Shown here one piece after another: positions 1 to 12,588 of a DNA stretch of 64,000 nucleotides. The position numbers and the translations under genes are program-made. The notes beneath the pieces were generated by a model. It was not told the origin of the DNA. It ran no database searches and was given only the letters and a program-made list of their open reading frames with translations. The DNA comes from Macrophomina tecta (Eukaryota; Ascomycota; Dothideomycetes; Botryosphaeriales; Botryosphaeriaceae), in contig JAKSGN010000006.1 of assembly GCA_024180945.1 (NCBI GenBank), positions 4,464,001 to 4,528,000 on the forward strand, given 5' to 3'. Each line of letters begins with the position of its first letter. Positions within the stretch are counted from its first letter, which is position 1.

Positions 1-181
1 CTTTTTCTTCTCATTTGTACAAACTGAAGAGTGGGTGCAAGCGCGTGTGTCTGTGTAAAGATGAGCTTGGGCTGTTGGGAGATTTGGATGGATGGTTGAT
101 GATGATGGTGGTAGTGAGGAGGGCGGAATTCAAAGCGGCTCCGAAATAAACCTGGATTTTTGTGTGTAGCTATACCCATGT

Positions 182-214
<33 letters not shown>

Positions 215-2680
215 AATTCTTTTCTGATCAAAAAGCTGCTAGTCGATTTTTCTCAATTTTGCATGTTGAACACTTTTGAAAGCGTAACAGACACAGTGGG
301 CTGGATCAGCATTAACAGACGCACAAATGCTAGACTTTCTTGTTCTAGTTTTGACTTGTTACTTTCATCTCTCTCCAATTCTAACTTACCTCGCTCCTCT
401 CTCTCTCTCTGCTGTGCAAAAGAAAGTTTATGCGTTGGGCAGGTCATGCATTCGTCATGTGCGCTCGTACCTTTGCTCGTTCGTTACCGCGCTCCACCCT
501 TTTTTTTTTTTTTTTTTTTTTATAAAGGGGGTGTGATTTTGCGTGTTTTGGACTGTTGGCCACTTGTGGGTTTCGTGTCGCTCAGATGAACGTGCACTTG
601 CAGTGTTTTGACAACTTGCGCTGTTGACCTTGGAGAGCAGGCGACCGCACGCTCGCGCTGACAACCGGGGTGGTATATACATACGAATGCAGGCTTTACG
701 GCGGCCCGTGCAAGCTTATGAGGCTTGCGCTTGTATGCGTTGGTGGAGCTTATTTTTTTTTTTTTTTTGCCCTCTCCTGACTTGGATGACGGTGTGTCAG
801 CCGCACGCACCCATCTTTTTTTTTTTTTTTTTTTGAAGGAGGAAGATGTGAGGATGTGAAAGGTATCTTTCTCAAAGGCTGGCCCGGTCGAATATGGAAG
901 CGGATCGTTGGTGTGACCGGGTGCGAAGGTGGGAGTTGAATGGCGGAGTTGTCGAGTCCGCGGGCCAGGAAAATGAGCTGCTCGGTCTTTTTTTTTTTTG
1001 GCGCAAAGGTGGCGTGGATGCTGATGGGACGGCAAATCCGAGTACGATGGTAGGTACGGATGGCGGGAAATCGTAGAGAGTCCATGGTTTAAAATGCTAC
1101 TCCTCCTGTGCAGACCAAGTCCATGCAGCGAGTGATGAAGCGGAGCGCTTTTGTCGTGAACCAGTTACCAGCCGTTGACAGGCATGCTGTGTGGGACCTC
1201 TGGTTTCAAATCGCGGTTGCAGGCGAGCTCAGCACACAAGGGCTTACGCCAGATGTCCGCCAGTAATCAGGAAGCATGTTGATATGCGCATCTCTTGTTC
1301 GGCATTCCTGACTTGGATTCAAAACTCGAAGGCGGATCGGCTAAGTGAACGTCCTGGTGCTTGAGCAATTCGCCCTGAACGGTGAGCTCGTAAGCGCTTC
1401 AGGGAAATGAGACGCACTCCTCCCGTCAGACAACAGGATTCCAAATTGGGAGTGGTGAAGCATGCTCTGAATGCAAAAAGGCGTCTCTAATGGACAGATC
1501 AGTGGAAAACATGCGTCCGTGTGGGCCGCGCGATACGGCCATGGGCGTATGCAGGCACACATAAGCTCGAATCCAATGGCTAATCCTGCAGATGTATCGT
1601 CTTGTTGCGACTATCTCCGGAGGTGAGTGTGGCCTCATCCAAGCTATGCCGAAAAGCGCAGGACGCCTTGTTCATAATGGCCGTCATGGCATCGGCGGAT
1701 GAGGAGGCGGCGGAGGCCCAGAGCCGAGCTCGAGGGATTGTAGGCCTGGACCTGAGCCGGGCGCACCTGAGCTTCCATTTCTCTGGAAGAATGCCACAGA
1801 CCGCGGCAACGCCCGATGCTAGCCGAGTCGATCATCGAATAAGCATATCTCGCAGCTTGCGTTCGAAAAGAACGTTCGCAGCTGCTGGATTGGGAAATTC
1901 AATAGAAGGAAGCGGCAGAACAAACACGGTGCTGGCAGACTGCCACCGCCGGCTGCGAGTTTCCCAGCCATAGGGTTTTGCGAGATCTGAAGCGCAGTCC
2001 ATTACTCGCACGTGGCGGGCCAAGAGACTGGGCACGAGATGGGCTAGGTCCGTCCAAGTAGGTGGAGGGTAGTGAGACAGCTTGGCGGAGCGCATCACCT
2101 GCCTAGTCCGCTTGAGCAGCAGGGCGAATAATATACCCATCCCGCAGTAATGTTTGCCTGTCCGCGCGGGGTTCTTGCTGCACGTCCATAGGGAAAATTA
2201 CCTCTCAACCTCTCACATGAGCCCACAACACTGCCCCTCCCCCCCAAGCATGAAAGTTCACGTCGTGCCGAGTGGACGACTGGGGGGCACCACCATGTCC
2301 GCTCCCCACCACGCGGAACGGCCTTGGCTCGGCGGCGGCTGGTGCTGCTTGCTGCATCGTTGACGATGCAGACCGCTTCGCCGGTTTTTGGCTCCTGCCT
2401 ATCTCTTGTACCTGACGTCCCGTGGCTGCTCGACTGCACACACCTGCCCTATTCTCCGCTCGCGGGAAGCATCGCTCGTCCTTGGCGGCTATCTCTTCCC
2501 CCCGTCTCTCCCAGCCATTGATAACAGGGCAAAGACCCATCCGTATAAAGCTTCGGTTCCAGACCTGGGAAGGTCTTTGTTACAGCTCTTCCCTCTCCAT
2601 AGGCGGCTGTCTTTCCCCTCCTACCACGGCTTGCTTTCCTCTTGAGCACCCCTACCTCTCTCCCACCCGCCGCCAAGAAT
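1..2680. other. Gene-poor left flank with T-runs
   Basis: No convincing gene is visible. The open frames present have no recognisable protein family and overlap each other on both strands. The stretch is notable for long T runs at about 182-207, 500-520, 751-768, 816-834 and 988-998. The last 150 bases form the promoter and leader of the carboxypeptidase gene and are C/T-rich. Confidence 0.6.
2544..2550 (+). promoter_or_regulatory. Candidate TATA box of the carboxypeptidase gene
   Basis: A TATAAAG hexamer-plus-one lies about 137 bases upstream of the chosen ATG at 2681, followed by a pyrimidine-rich leader. The position suits a fungal TATA element, but the assignment is inference from spacing only. 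Confidence 0.4.
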
Positions 2681-4383
2681 ATGCTGAAGCAAATCCTCCT
2701 CCCGGCCGTCCTGCTCGGCCAGCGCCTCGTCAGCGCCTCGCCCATTGCCGTCGCCGGTGCTGCCGTCGAAGAAGAGCAGGAGCTCGAATCCAGTGTCAAG
2801 TTCAACTACGACGGCTACCGGGTCCTGCGCGTCGCGTACAGCGACTACGAGAAGGACCCGGCCGGCGTTGCCGCGCTGGGCGAGCAGCTCAGCGACGAGC
2901 CCGCGCAGTTCGGCTACGTCGACCTGCTCGTGGCGCCCGAAAAGGACGGCGAGGTCGCGAGCCTGGCCGTCGACGCGCAGGTCATCCAGGACGACCTGGG
3001 CGCCGCCATCAGGCAGGAGGAGGAGGAGACGGTCGAGTACCGAGGTGCGTCATCATCCCGTGTCCTGGCATCCCATTCCGTCCGAAAAGCGTGCCAAGGG
3101 TCCGCGCTTCCTGCTGTTGGGGTTGGTTCGATGAGCTGATGTACGGGGAGATGCAGCTGGCGCCGTCCCGTCCGACTCCTGGTTTGACGCCTACCACTCG
3201 TACGCAGACCACCTGGCCTTCCTGAACGACCTCGTCTCCGTGCGGCCCAACAATGCCGAGATCGTGTACGCCGGCACATCCTACCAGGGCCGCAACATCA
3301 CCGGCATCCACTTCTGGGGCAGCGGCGGCAAGAACTCCAAGCCCGGCGTGATCCTGCACTCGACCGTCCACGCGCGCGAATGGATCACCACGATGGTGAG
3401 CTCTTTTTTTTTTTTTTTTTTTTGTTGTTGATCTACCACACGCAGATCAGATCCGGTCCGTTTGATGGCGGGCATCACTGATGCCCTTTCCAACAACAGA
3501 CAAACGAGTATGTTGCGTACCAGCTGCTGACCAAGTACGACACGAACACGGCCATCAAGTCGTACGTCGACAAGTACGATTTCTACGTCTTCCCGGTCGT
3601 GAACCCTGATGGTAAGTTGATGAAGAAAGAGAAAGAAGAAAGAAAAATAAAAAAAAAACCCCAACCTCATCAGAGAATTGAGCACCACTCACACATACAC
3701 CACTCCCGCACAGGCTTCGTCTACACGCAGACCAACACGCGCCTCTGGCGCAAGAACCGGCAGCCGGCGTCGGGCAGCAGCTGCATCGGCACCGACATCA
3801 ACCGCAACTGGGCGACAGGCTGGAGCGTGGCGGGCGGCTCGTCGACCAACCCGTGCGACGAGACGTACCGCGGCAGCGCGGCGCTCAGCGCGCCCGAGAC
3901 TGCCGGTCTGGCCGCCTTCTCGCGCGCCGTCCGCGACCGCCAGGGCGTCAAGATGTACATGGACTGGCACTCGTACTCGCAGCTGTGGATGACGCCGTAC
4001 GGCTACACGTGCAACAGCCTGCCCACGACGAACTCGGAGCTGCAGCGCATCAACGCCGGCGCGGTGGCGGCGATCGAGGCCGTGTATGGGACGCAGTTGT
4101 GAGTCATTGCCCCGTTTGGCCTCTAGTTGTGTTTCTTGACGTGTGCGAGACGGCTGATTATGTGATATCGAACAGCGAGTACGGGCCGGTCTGCCAGACC
4201 ATCTACCAGGCCTCCGGCTCGTCAGTTGACTATGCCAACGACGTGGTCAGGTCGCAGTACACGTTCACGGCGGAGCTACGCGACACGGGCCGCTACGGCT
4301 TCGTGTTGCCGGCCAACCAGATCAGGCCGACCAGCGAGGAAATGTGGGCGGGTATCAACTACGTCTTGGCGAACATGAGGTGA
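2681..4383 (+). CDS. Secreted M14 zinc carboxypeptidase (A/B type)
   Basis: Five exons (2681-3044, 3157-3395, 3500-3611, 3714-4098, 4176-4383) join to a 435-aa preproenzyme. A signal peptide ([19 protein letters not shown]) is followed by a propeptide that reads like an activation domain (VAPEKDGEV, about residues 50-120). The catalytic domain then shows the zinc motif HAREW, the substrate Arg in DINRNW, the third zinc-ligand region DWHSYSQ, and the general-base Glu in [11 protein letters not shown]. This family removes C-terminal residues from peptides outside the cell after propeptide cleavage. Length and motif order match fungal MCPA-like enzymes. An upstream in-frame TTG at 2642 was not used because the ATG at 2681 directly precedes the signal peptide. 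Intron 2 begins with a 20-base T run straight after the donor. A/B specificity was not resolved. Confidence 0.95.
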
Positions 4384-5597
4384 GGGCAAAAAAAAAAAAA
4401 AAAAAAAAACATGGCCAGATTGGAAGAGTCTGGGTGATTGTACTGCGGATGGTGTTGCTTGGATGTCGTACAGGTACAGTCTCGAACGATTGTGGTTTGC
4501 TGTCGAGCCCCGGTTTTGGTTAGTCTCGAGCCCTCATTGATAGATAAAGGAATTTAGAGTGGCCTGAACCATGATCTGAGCGCATAGCTGAAGCCCGTGA
4601 GGTTCGGTTTCGTAGCATGAAGGAATTGAAGCTGAGGAAAGGCGCCCTTGTACCACTTTGCTGATCAGTCCACGTGGAGACACACATTGACCGGGGGAGG
4701 CCGTAGTCGGTCCCCTAGAGTCGAACGGGCATCTTACCAGAGACGGCTGCTCCCACTGTCGCGTAGCTAGATCAGGAATGCTGTAACCCCATTTAGTTCG
4801 ATTGGCCCCGAGGCCCTTGCAGGATGGACTGTCGTTTGCGGGCCGTGGGAGGATTCTTTTGGGGCGGTTCGGCCCGCGAAGGCCTAACGAGGCATGCTGG
4901 GCCCGAGGCCGGAAACAAACCCGATGACGATCCCAGAGGCAAGGGCGTTGGGGGGACGGTGGCTAATTTGACGCGAAACGCAAACAACATGTGCTTGGGA
5001 AGTGGGCAGAGGGTGGAGTAAAGAGTCGGGTGTGATCTCAGCGGTAGCGTCTGATTTTTGCAAGGTTGGACAGGGAAGGCAGGTAAGCACGTGGAATGTG
5101 TGTCCTGCGACGCCCGACGGCGCAGGTCTAGGCAGTTGTTTGTTGGGGAAGCCAGTGACTGTCAACTAAAGGCAGCTAGAAGTGGAAAGCATGTGAATGA
5201 AGGGTAGGTAAGCAGGAATAAGCGGATAGCCGTATGACAGCCTTACGAAGATTAGGCGTCAGCTTACGCCGATCTCTCATGATCTTTTACAGGGATTCGT
5301 CTGATCTGAAAATCTTGCGATTGGAGGACGTGAAAGTGGGCGTTCGCTCAGTCGGTTGGCGGAATACGTTGGACGACGGCCGGTATGATCCAAAGTCTAG
5401 ACTGGGTATATTTCTGAATTTTAAGTTGACTCAAAATTTCTATTGCAAGCTTGTCTTGGCTCCCCGAGCACGCAGTTACTCCAGGAGCATCGCCTGATCT
5501 TGGGCGTACTCGGCAGCTCTCCTGACATCGGGGCAGTTCGCCACGGCTTCCAGGCAGCGTAGTCCTCGGAAATTGCCGAGTGAACCTTCCCAGGCGT
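4384..5597. other. Intergenic between two genes' 3' ends
   Basis: This lies between the convergent carboxypeptidase and enoyl-reductase genes. It opens with a 21-base A run just after the carboxypeptidase stop codon. Short open frames (for example 5234-5497) have no recognisable features. I see no RNA gene here. Confidence 0.6.
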
Positions 5598-6667
5598 TTA
5601 AAAAAGGCCAGGGATCATTACAAACTTCTTGCGCTTGTACTGGGGGCCGAATTCCTTCCTGTATCTTCTCTCTTTCTTAGCGGCCCACAGAGCCATCTGC
5701 ACGCCTGCCACAAGCACGAACAAGGCGGTAGAAAAGAAACCGCTCTTGCTAATGAGCGAGTTGACAATCCACACACCGGTCCAAGAGATGATTTCGAACA
5801 AGTAGTTGGGGCAAGTGACCCAGTTAAAGCCAAGGCCCTGTGGAATGCCGCGGGCCTGAGGATTATCGGCCGGCCTCAGAGCGCGCAGAACCAAGTGCGC
5901 GTTGAGATTGGCAAGCTCGCCAGCGACGAACAAGGCAATAGCAGCATATACGGCCAGCGGGTTGGAGCTGATCTCGGTCTTGGAGGAGCCGTAGGCGAAG
6001 ACGGCCAAGTTGAGACCAGACAGCAGCCAGTAGTGGCCGGAGTTCTTGAAGATATTGAAGGCTGGCATGGTGGCGTTGGAGAATCGGTGGACGAACAGCG
6101 TCTCCAGCTCACGCTTCAAGAAATGGACGGTCACCATGGCGAGCGAAAGCTTCTGTAGGGAGGTCGGCTCGGGAAGAGCGGTGGGCGAGAGCGAAGGGTA
6201 CGGGTAGAGATAAGGACGAAGGCAGTAGATGAGCGGGTGGATGAGCAGCGGGCCGGCATACTCGACGAGGAAGACGGTGCGCCAGGCGATCTGGGGGCCT
6301 ATCCGCGGAAGACGTCAGTGGAGGAGGATTGGGCACTGGAGGCGAGGGGGCCAAACCAAGATCCTTCACGGTGATGACGCTCTTCTGGCGCAGGCCGGTG
6401 TCTTGGACGAGGGTGCTGGTAGAGTTGGGGACGACGGATCCGTCGCTGCCCTTGGCAATGCGCAGGCGGTGGACCGACGTGGCCGAGGCAGCGGCTATGC
6501 GCTTGTAGAGCTCGGCGGTGGAGTCGGACAGGGCAATGGTGGTGTCGGCGGGCAGCTTCCTGATGGGCTTGCCTGGGGCATTGGGTCAGCGGCACGCCAC
6601 GCGGGGGGGCGGGCGGGCGAGGATACATACCGCGAGGCTGCACGACGAGAGTGACGGGTTCGGCCAT
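5598..6667 (-). CDS. TSC13: Very-long-chain enoyl-CoA reductase (Tsc13-like)
   Basis: Three exons (6667-6631, 6572-6357, 6298-5598) encode 317 aa, close to the yeast enzyme (310 aa). The N-terminal third is ubiquitin-like and soluble (PRGKPIRKLP onward). The C-terminal part is the steroid 5-alpha-reductase domain, with hydrophobic helices, the HYWLLSGLNLA segment, NWVTCPNYLFEI, and a basic C-terminus (KRKKFVMIPGLF). The family reduces trans-2-enoyl-CoA with NADPH as the last step of the ER fatty-acid elongation cycle, feeding sphingolipid acyl chains. Both introns are 58 bp; the second uses the less usual donor GTTTGG. The ATG at 6667 is the first in frame and begins MAEPVTLVV. It is divergent from the Ppo gene across a 1.2 kb shared upstream region. 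Confidence 0.95.
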
Positions 6668-7883
6668 GGTTGCGGTGGTGCGGAGGGGTGCGTCGGTGGG
6701 AGAGCTCAACGGATTTGCGAGAGAGGCGCGAGAAGTAGCAGGCGGCGGCCCAGATGGCCCAAGCTCCGACGCGACTCGCCCGCCGACCGCCGCGATGGAG
6801 ATATTTCGCCGTTGAGGCTGGCGCTGGCGCTGGGCCGCTCGTGCAGACGTTTTTTTCTTTTTTTCTTTTTTTTTTTTCTTTTTGCCCACCGCTCGAGGCT
6901 CGGGTGACGTGCAGCACGAATGCAAGCCTGTTGTGCCGTGGCATGCAGCATGCCTGTCCTGCCTGCAAGTGCGTGTAAGCTCAGCTCGCACTCGACCGCC
7001 CGCGCAGCCATCCTGCCCGTCGACACTCCCCGACAGCACGCTCTCGCTCTCTCAGCCTTGCGGCCCTGGCCCTGGCCCCAGGCTCCAGCGCCTGTGGCCG
7101 TCCGGCCTGGGCCCCGCCGTTCCGCTCCTCCATGGCGCCGGCAGATGCGCCTGTTTGCGGCCAGCATGCCCCACCACAGCTGGCGTCTCAGCCCCAGCCC
7201 CAAGCCCTCAGCTTCGCAGCGTGGCAGACGACTGGTAATCCCTCCCCGCGCCATTGGCTCGTCCCCCCTGCCCTCCACAGTCGCCCTCGCCCGACACCAT
7301 GCCCGAACCGATCCACCTCCATCGCTGACCTCGACCTCATCGTCGCGACTGCTCTCAGCCGCACATGCTAGCCCGCTCGAGCACGGCGGCCTCCACTCCA
7401 ACCTCCCGTGTATATCTAGCCCGTGCCCGGCTGCCGCCACCCTCCATCACCATCGTCCCCCGATCGCCTTCCCGCGACCACGTGTGTTGCTATAATTGAC
7501 CGCCCGCCCGCCCTTGTGTCTTTCCTTGGCTGCTGTCTTATACCAATCCTTTCCACTACGCCTGCGTCTTTCTCTAATTGATGCCCCCCGCATGTAAGTC
7601 TCCTGTCGTACGAACCGCCTCGTCTGCATGCCTCGCTTCCGTCCACTGTGCCCGCCCAGCTCCGCCCGCACCCACGCTTCCTCGCCGCTCCCGTGGCATC
7701 TCAGCGAAAGCCCGCCATTGCACGCCCGCCTCGCGCAGCCCTCCCCCGCCATCCTCCCCAATTGCCTTGATCCGGCTCTAGCCGGCTCCTTTGTCACCCC
7801 GCCTGTCGTTTTTCTTTGACAGTCCTCCTCACCTCGCGTCGTCCAGCCCCGTCTAACCACCAGCCAGCGTGCAGACAGCCGCC
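6668..7883. promoter_or_regulatory. Shared divergent upstream region of enoyl reductase and Ppo
   Basis: About 1.2 kb separates the two divergent start codons. It contains a pyrimidine tract at about 6849-6880 and a long C/T-rich stretch (about 7560-7880) that probably belongs to the Ppo 5' leader, with a TATAATT at about 7490. Open frames here are low-complexity shadows of the C/T bias. No conserved gene was seen. Confidence 0.5.
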
Positions 7884-10800
7884 ATGTCTGCCCACTTCAC
7901 ATCCGAGCCTGAGCTCTCTCAGCTCGACAAGACCCGCAAGGAGGTCTCCAACGCCTTGTCTGCCCTCAGCACCCTCATCAACCAGGCTCTGAAGCCCGTC
8001 CCCACCGGCACCGGCAATGGCGCCGATCTCAGTGACGAGGACTACCACACAGATGCCGTCGAAGCCGCCGAGGCCGGTCTCGCGGACCTCAGCCATATGG
8101 GCATCACCGACTACAAGACCCTCTACGAGGTTCTGCAGCAAAAGATTACCGGCGAGCTTGTCGACGACAAGACCTACTTCATGGAGAGGCTCATCCAGGC
8201 TGTCGCCGGCCTTCCCGACACCTCGCCGCTTGGCAAGAAGCTGACCGACGGCTTCCTCACGCAGCTCTACGGTGACCTGCAGCATCCCCCCCAGTCGTAT
8301 CTTGGCGGCCACTTGAAGTACCGCATGGCAGATGGCTCGTGGAACAGCCTGAAGCACCCCAAGCTTGGCGCTGCTGGCATGCCCTACGCCAGGACTGTCC
8401 AGCCCAAGACCCCTCAGCCCGTGGCCCTTCCCGACGCTGGCGTCGTTTTTGATTCTCTCATGGTCCGCAAGAAGAGCGAAAAGCACCCAAACCGCATTTC
8501 CAGCATGCTCTTCTACCTGGCATCCATCATCATCCACGACCTCTTCCACACCGACCACGACGACTTCTCCAAGTCCAAGACTTCGTCGTACCTTGATCTG
8601 GCCCCTTTGTATGGCAGCAACGACGACGACCTGAGCCGCATGAGGACCTTCAAGGATGGCAAGATCAAGCCCGACTGCTTCGCGGAAGAACGGCTTCTGC
8701 TCTTTCCTCCCGGCGTTGGCGTGCTCTTGATCATGTTCAACCGTTTTCACAACTACGTCGCCGGCCAACTCGCCGACATCAACGAGGGCAACAGGTTCTC
8801 GAAGCCTGTCGAAGGCAGGTCGGGTCCGCATGCTCAAACTTGGGAGAAGTATGACGAGGACCTTTTCCAGACCGCGCGTCTGATCACGTGCGGCCTCTAC
8901 GTAAACTGCATCCTGCTCGACTATGTGCGCACTATCCTCAACCTTAACAAGACCGACAGCAACTGGGCGCTCAACCCCCGCGCTGATATCAAGGGAGTGG
9001 AGCAAGGCGTCGGCAATCAGGTCTCTGCCGAGTTCAACTTGGTGTACCGCTGGCACTCTGTTATCTCAGACCGCGATGAGAAGTGGACTGAGGATCTCTG
9101 GAAGGAGCTTTTCCCTGACAAGGACCCGAAGAACATGGAGATGCATGAGTTCCTGGCGCGCTTGAACAAGCTCGCGGAGCAAACTCCAAAGGAGCCCGAA
9201 AAGAGGACTTTTAATAAGTTGCAGCGCAAGGCTGACGGCACCTTTGACGATGATGCGCTCGTCAAGATCCTCACCGAGAGTATTGAGGACTGCGCAAACA
9301 GCTTCGGCGCACTGCGCGTGCCTGCTGTGATGCGCGCCATTGAAGTCCTTGGCATTGAGCAATCCCGTGCTTGGAACTGTGCCACCCTGAACGAGTTCAG
9401 GAAGCATTTCAACTTGACGCCCCACACCACCTTCGAGGACATCAACCCCGAGGTCGCTGACCAATTGAAGCACTTGTACGAGACTCCGGATCGTGTCGAA
9501 CTCTACCCGGGTCTCGTTGTGGAATCTGCCAAGGAGCCCATGGTTCCTGGCTCTGGCCTTTGCACAAACTACACCATCTCCCGCGGCGTGCTCTCTGACG
9601 CTGTGGCCCTCGTCCGTGGTGACCGCTTCTACACTCTGGATAACCATCCGAAGCTTTTGACCAACTGGGGCTTTGCGTTGATCCAGCCTGACGCCGAGAT
9701 CGATAACGGCTGCGTGTTCTACAAGCTGTTCACGCGTGCCTTCCCCAACCACTTCAAGCCCGATTCTGTCTACGCACACTACCCGCTCACCATCCCTTCG
9801 GAGATGGAAAGCGTGCTCAAGACCTTGGGAAAGGCACACATGTACACATTCGACAAGCCCAAGTACGAGGGTCATCCCCAGCTCGTCTACTCTTACGAGT
9901 GTGCTGAGAAGATCCTCGGTGACAAGGCGACGTTCCACGTCACCTGGGGTCCCGCCATGGAGTTTCTCATGGGCAAGCCTGCGAAGAACTTCATGCTCGC
10001 TGGCGATGGCTACGAGAACATGGAGTCTCGTAAGATGATTTCCGAGGCACTTTACATCAAGGAGTGGCAGAAAGAAGTCAAGAAGTACTATCTGACTAAG
10101 AGCGAGGAGATTCTGAAGAAGAAGTCATATAAGCTGGGCGATAACCTCAACCAGGTCGACCTCGTCCGCGATGTCGGTAATCTAGTACACATCCATTTCG
10201 CCGCAGATCTCTTCCTCTTGCCGCTCAAGACGGAAAATAACCCGCACGGCATCTTCACGGAGCACGAGCTCTACATGATCCTGGCCGCTGTGTTCACGGT
10301 CGTTTTCTTTGACCTTGACCCTGGTTCTTCATTCCCGCTGCGTCAGAAGGGTCAAAAGGCTACTCAGTCCTTGGGAAAGCTTGTCGAGCTTAAAGTCAAG
10401 GAGATCAAGGCTGGTGGCGGCATCCTATCCAGCGCCATGTCCATGATCTTCCCTTCTGCCGAGACCGGCAACAGCCTCGAACACTACGGCACCCACCTGA
10501 TCAAGCGGCTCCTAAAGACCGACAAGGACGTGCACGATCTCGTGTGGGGACACATTATGGGCACGGCTGGCGGCATGGCACCCAACCAAGGCCAGCTCTT
10601 CGCGCAGACAATCGAGTTCTTTCTCACGACCGAGCAGGGCCGCGCGCTGCTGCCCACCTGCCGCGCGCTGGCTCTGCGCGACGACGACGAGGCCTTCGAC
10701 ACACTGATGCACTACTTCATGGAAGGCAGCCGGCTGGGCGGCGAGACGGGCGTCTTCCGCTACGCCACCAAGCCCATCACCGTCATCGACGCCGGCCGCA

Positions 10801-11283
10801 CCATCGAGCTCAAGCAGGGTGACAAGATCATGGTCCACCTGCGCGCTGCCTCGCGCGACCCGGCCATCTTCCCGGATCCAGACCAGGTCAAGGCTGACCG
10901 CCCGCTCGAGGCTTATATCCACCTCGGCGCCGGTCCGCACCAGTGCCTCGGCTTGCCCATGACTCGCATCGCCCTGACCACGCTGTTCAAGGTTGTGCTG
11001 AAGGAGTGTCCGAACTTGAGGGTCGCGAAGGGCCCGCAGGGCACCATTAGGAAGATCGAGCAGGCCATGGGCCCGCCTGAGTTGGAGAGGAAGGAGGTCA
11101 GGTATCACAAATATCTGACCGAGATGAATGACTCGTTCTTCCCGTTCCCGCAGTGTAAGTTTTGCCTCTTTATGTCGTTTTGCATTCTTCGCGGATATTT
11201 ACTGACAATTTCCAACAGCGCTCAAGGTCAACTGGGACGACGCTGAGACGCGCGGAAACGGCTCCGCGAACAGCAGTGTATAA
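7884..11283 (+). CDS. ppo: Psi-factor-producing oxygenase / linoleate diol synthase-like dioxygenase-P450 fusion
   Basis: Two exons (7884-11154, 11219-11283) encode 1111 aa, the normal size for fungal Ppo proteins. The N-terminal half is an animal-peroxidase-type heme dioxygenase: distal His region FHTDHDDF (His222/225) and the catalytic Tyr388 and proximal His391 in YRWH. The C-terminal half is a cytochrome P450 hydroperoxide isomerase with Asn901/Gln904 in PNQGQ and the heme-thiolate Cys1021 in GPHQCLG. The family oxygenates linoleic or oleic acid to a hydroperoxide and isomerises it to a diol, producing oxylipins that balance sexual and asexual sporulation. Because the P450 cysteine is present, a PpoA-like diol synthase is more likely than a PpoC-like 10-dioxygenase. 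The regiochemistry (5,8-, 7,8- or other diol) cannot be read here. The first ATG is in good context; an upstream GTG at 7869 was not used. Confidence 0.96.
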
Positions 11284-12588
11284 ATGCACTGTATATGGAC
11301 TGCTTATAGGCACAGACAGCTTGCATATTAGGGAAATTGGACATAGGGAGGTGTTGGAGATGTGTATTTCTGGAAATTTGGGTATATGGCGGTAGTAATG
11401 ACTTATGATGATGAGTTGAGCCTTCCTGGAGTGTAAAATGGAATCAGTTTGGCCATGTATCAAGATAGCGGCATACCTGACATGGATTGCTTTTACGCTA
11501 TACACGAGTGACCATGGGTCTATAACATAACTAAGCTCGCATGCAAAATGCATGACGCAAACCAGTGTCGCTATCACCATGACGCAGCGGCCTGGCTTCA
11601 GGTTCGCTTCTACCGGATTCGCTGACTAAGCAGACACAGGTGTCACATAGTATCTTTACGGAACGATCTGACCGCGAATACTATGACGTTTCGGACAATT
11701 TGTTCGTTCAATTACAAGCCACCTGGCTGGAAAAAAAAAACCTCAAGCGATCATTGATATATAAGTGACCGGTCAAATCCTACAAGCATTCCGCTTAGCT
11801 GAAGGTGGCGGAGGGCATTGAGAGGGCAAGTGAATCTTTGCTTACTTCTGGGCGATTCAGATGCTAGGTACTTATGATCAAGACTCTTCCGAGTTCTCCA
11901 TTTGCTCCAATTTTAGGAAGGAATTCGTGAAGGGTCCATTTCGTAGAACAACCTGAGGCAAATTTGGAGAGGATCGAAGTTCACTTTTGGAGCCATCCAA
12001 ACTTAGCTATTAGATACTCATCATAATACATCAGCAAGTCAAAGACATCCAAAGCCAACTATGCGCTGATATGAGTCACGTTTGTACTTGAGTAGTAGTA
12101 CGTGCGAACTAACGCGTCAAGACAGGATGGCAGCTCGACTGATATTTTCTTTTTTTTTTTTTTTTTTTTAGCCAGAGATCCCCCTCTAGCCACATGTCAC
12201 TCGCCGCAGGGTAAATACTGAAGAAAACATTGAGAGATAGTCATATTAATACCGTATCCTTTGCGGGGTGTCGGCTTTTAGTTGTCCAGCTGCTTCGGGA
12301 AGATCAGGATGCGGCAGCTCAGCCACGATCTGCAGAAGCTTTTCACACTTCTGCAACTCTGACTCAAAGACTGAGGAGCACAATCAGCTCAGTTTGCTCA
12401 TTTCTCGCCTACCAGTACATGCATATGCCGCTGAGCGCATCACCAGCCCTGTCAGCCCTTCACCATTCGAACATTGTGACGTCATTATGCGAAGCACCAC
12501 CTCTGCGCTGTGAGCTTGTCCGATTCTCACAATCTTAAGAACTTACCAAAACATTGACCTTCCTCGACTACTCTGAACCAACCCCACC
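11284..12588. other. Intergenic, Ppo 3' side to MBL hydrolase promoter
   Basis: About 1.3 kb of AT-richer sequence with no recognisable gene. There is a 20-base T run at about 12149-12168 and a ten-base A run near 11731. The last 200 bases are the presumed promoter and leader of the next gene. Open frames here are short and unconserved in appearance. Confidence 0.6.

Noticed and set aside
2422..3225. 267-codon Arg-rich frame overlapping the carboxypeptidase
   Set aside because: Arg/Ala-rich composition typical of an off-frame in GC-rich coding DNA; the carboxypeptidase frame has a signal peptide and catalytic motifs.
7794..9056. 420-codon open frame antisense to the Ppo gene
   Set aside because: It mirrors the codon bias of the well-supported oxygenase on the other strand and has no recognisable motifs.
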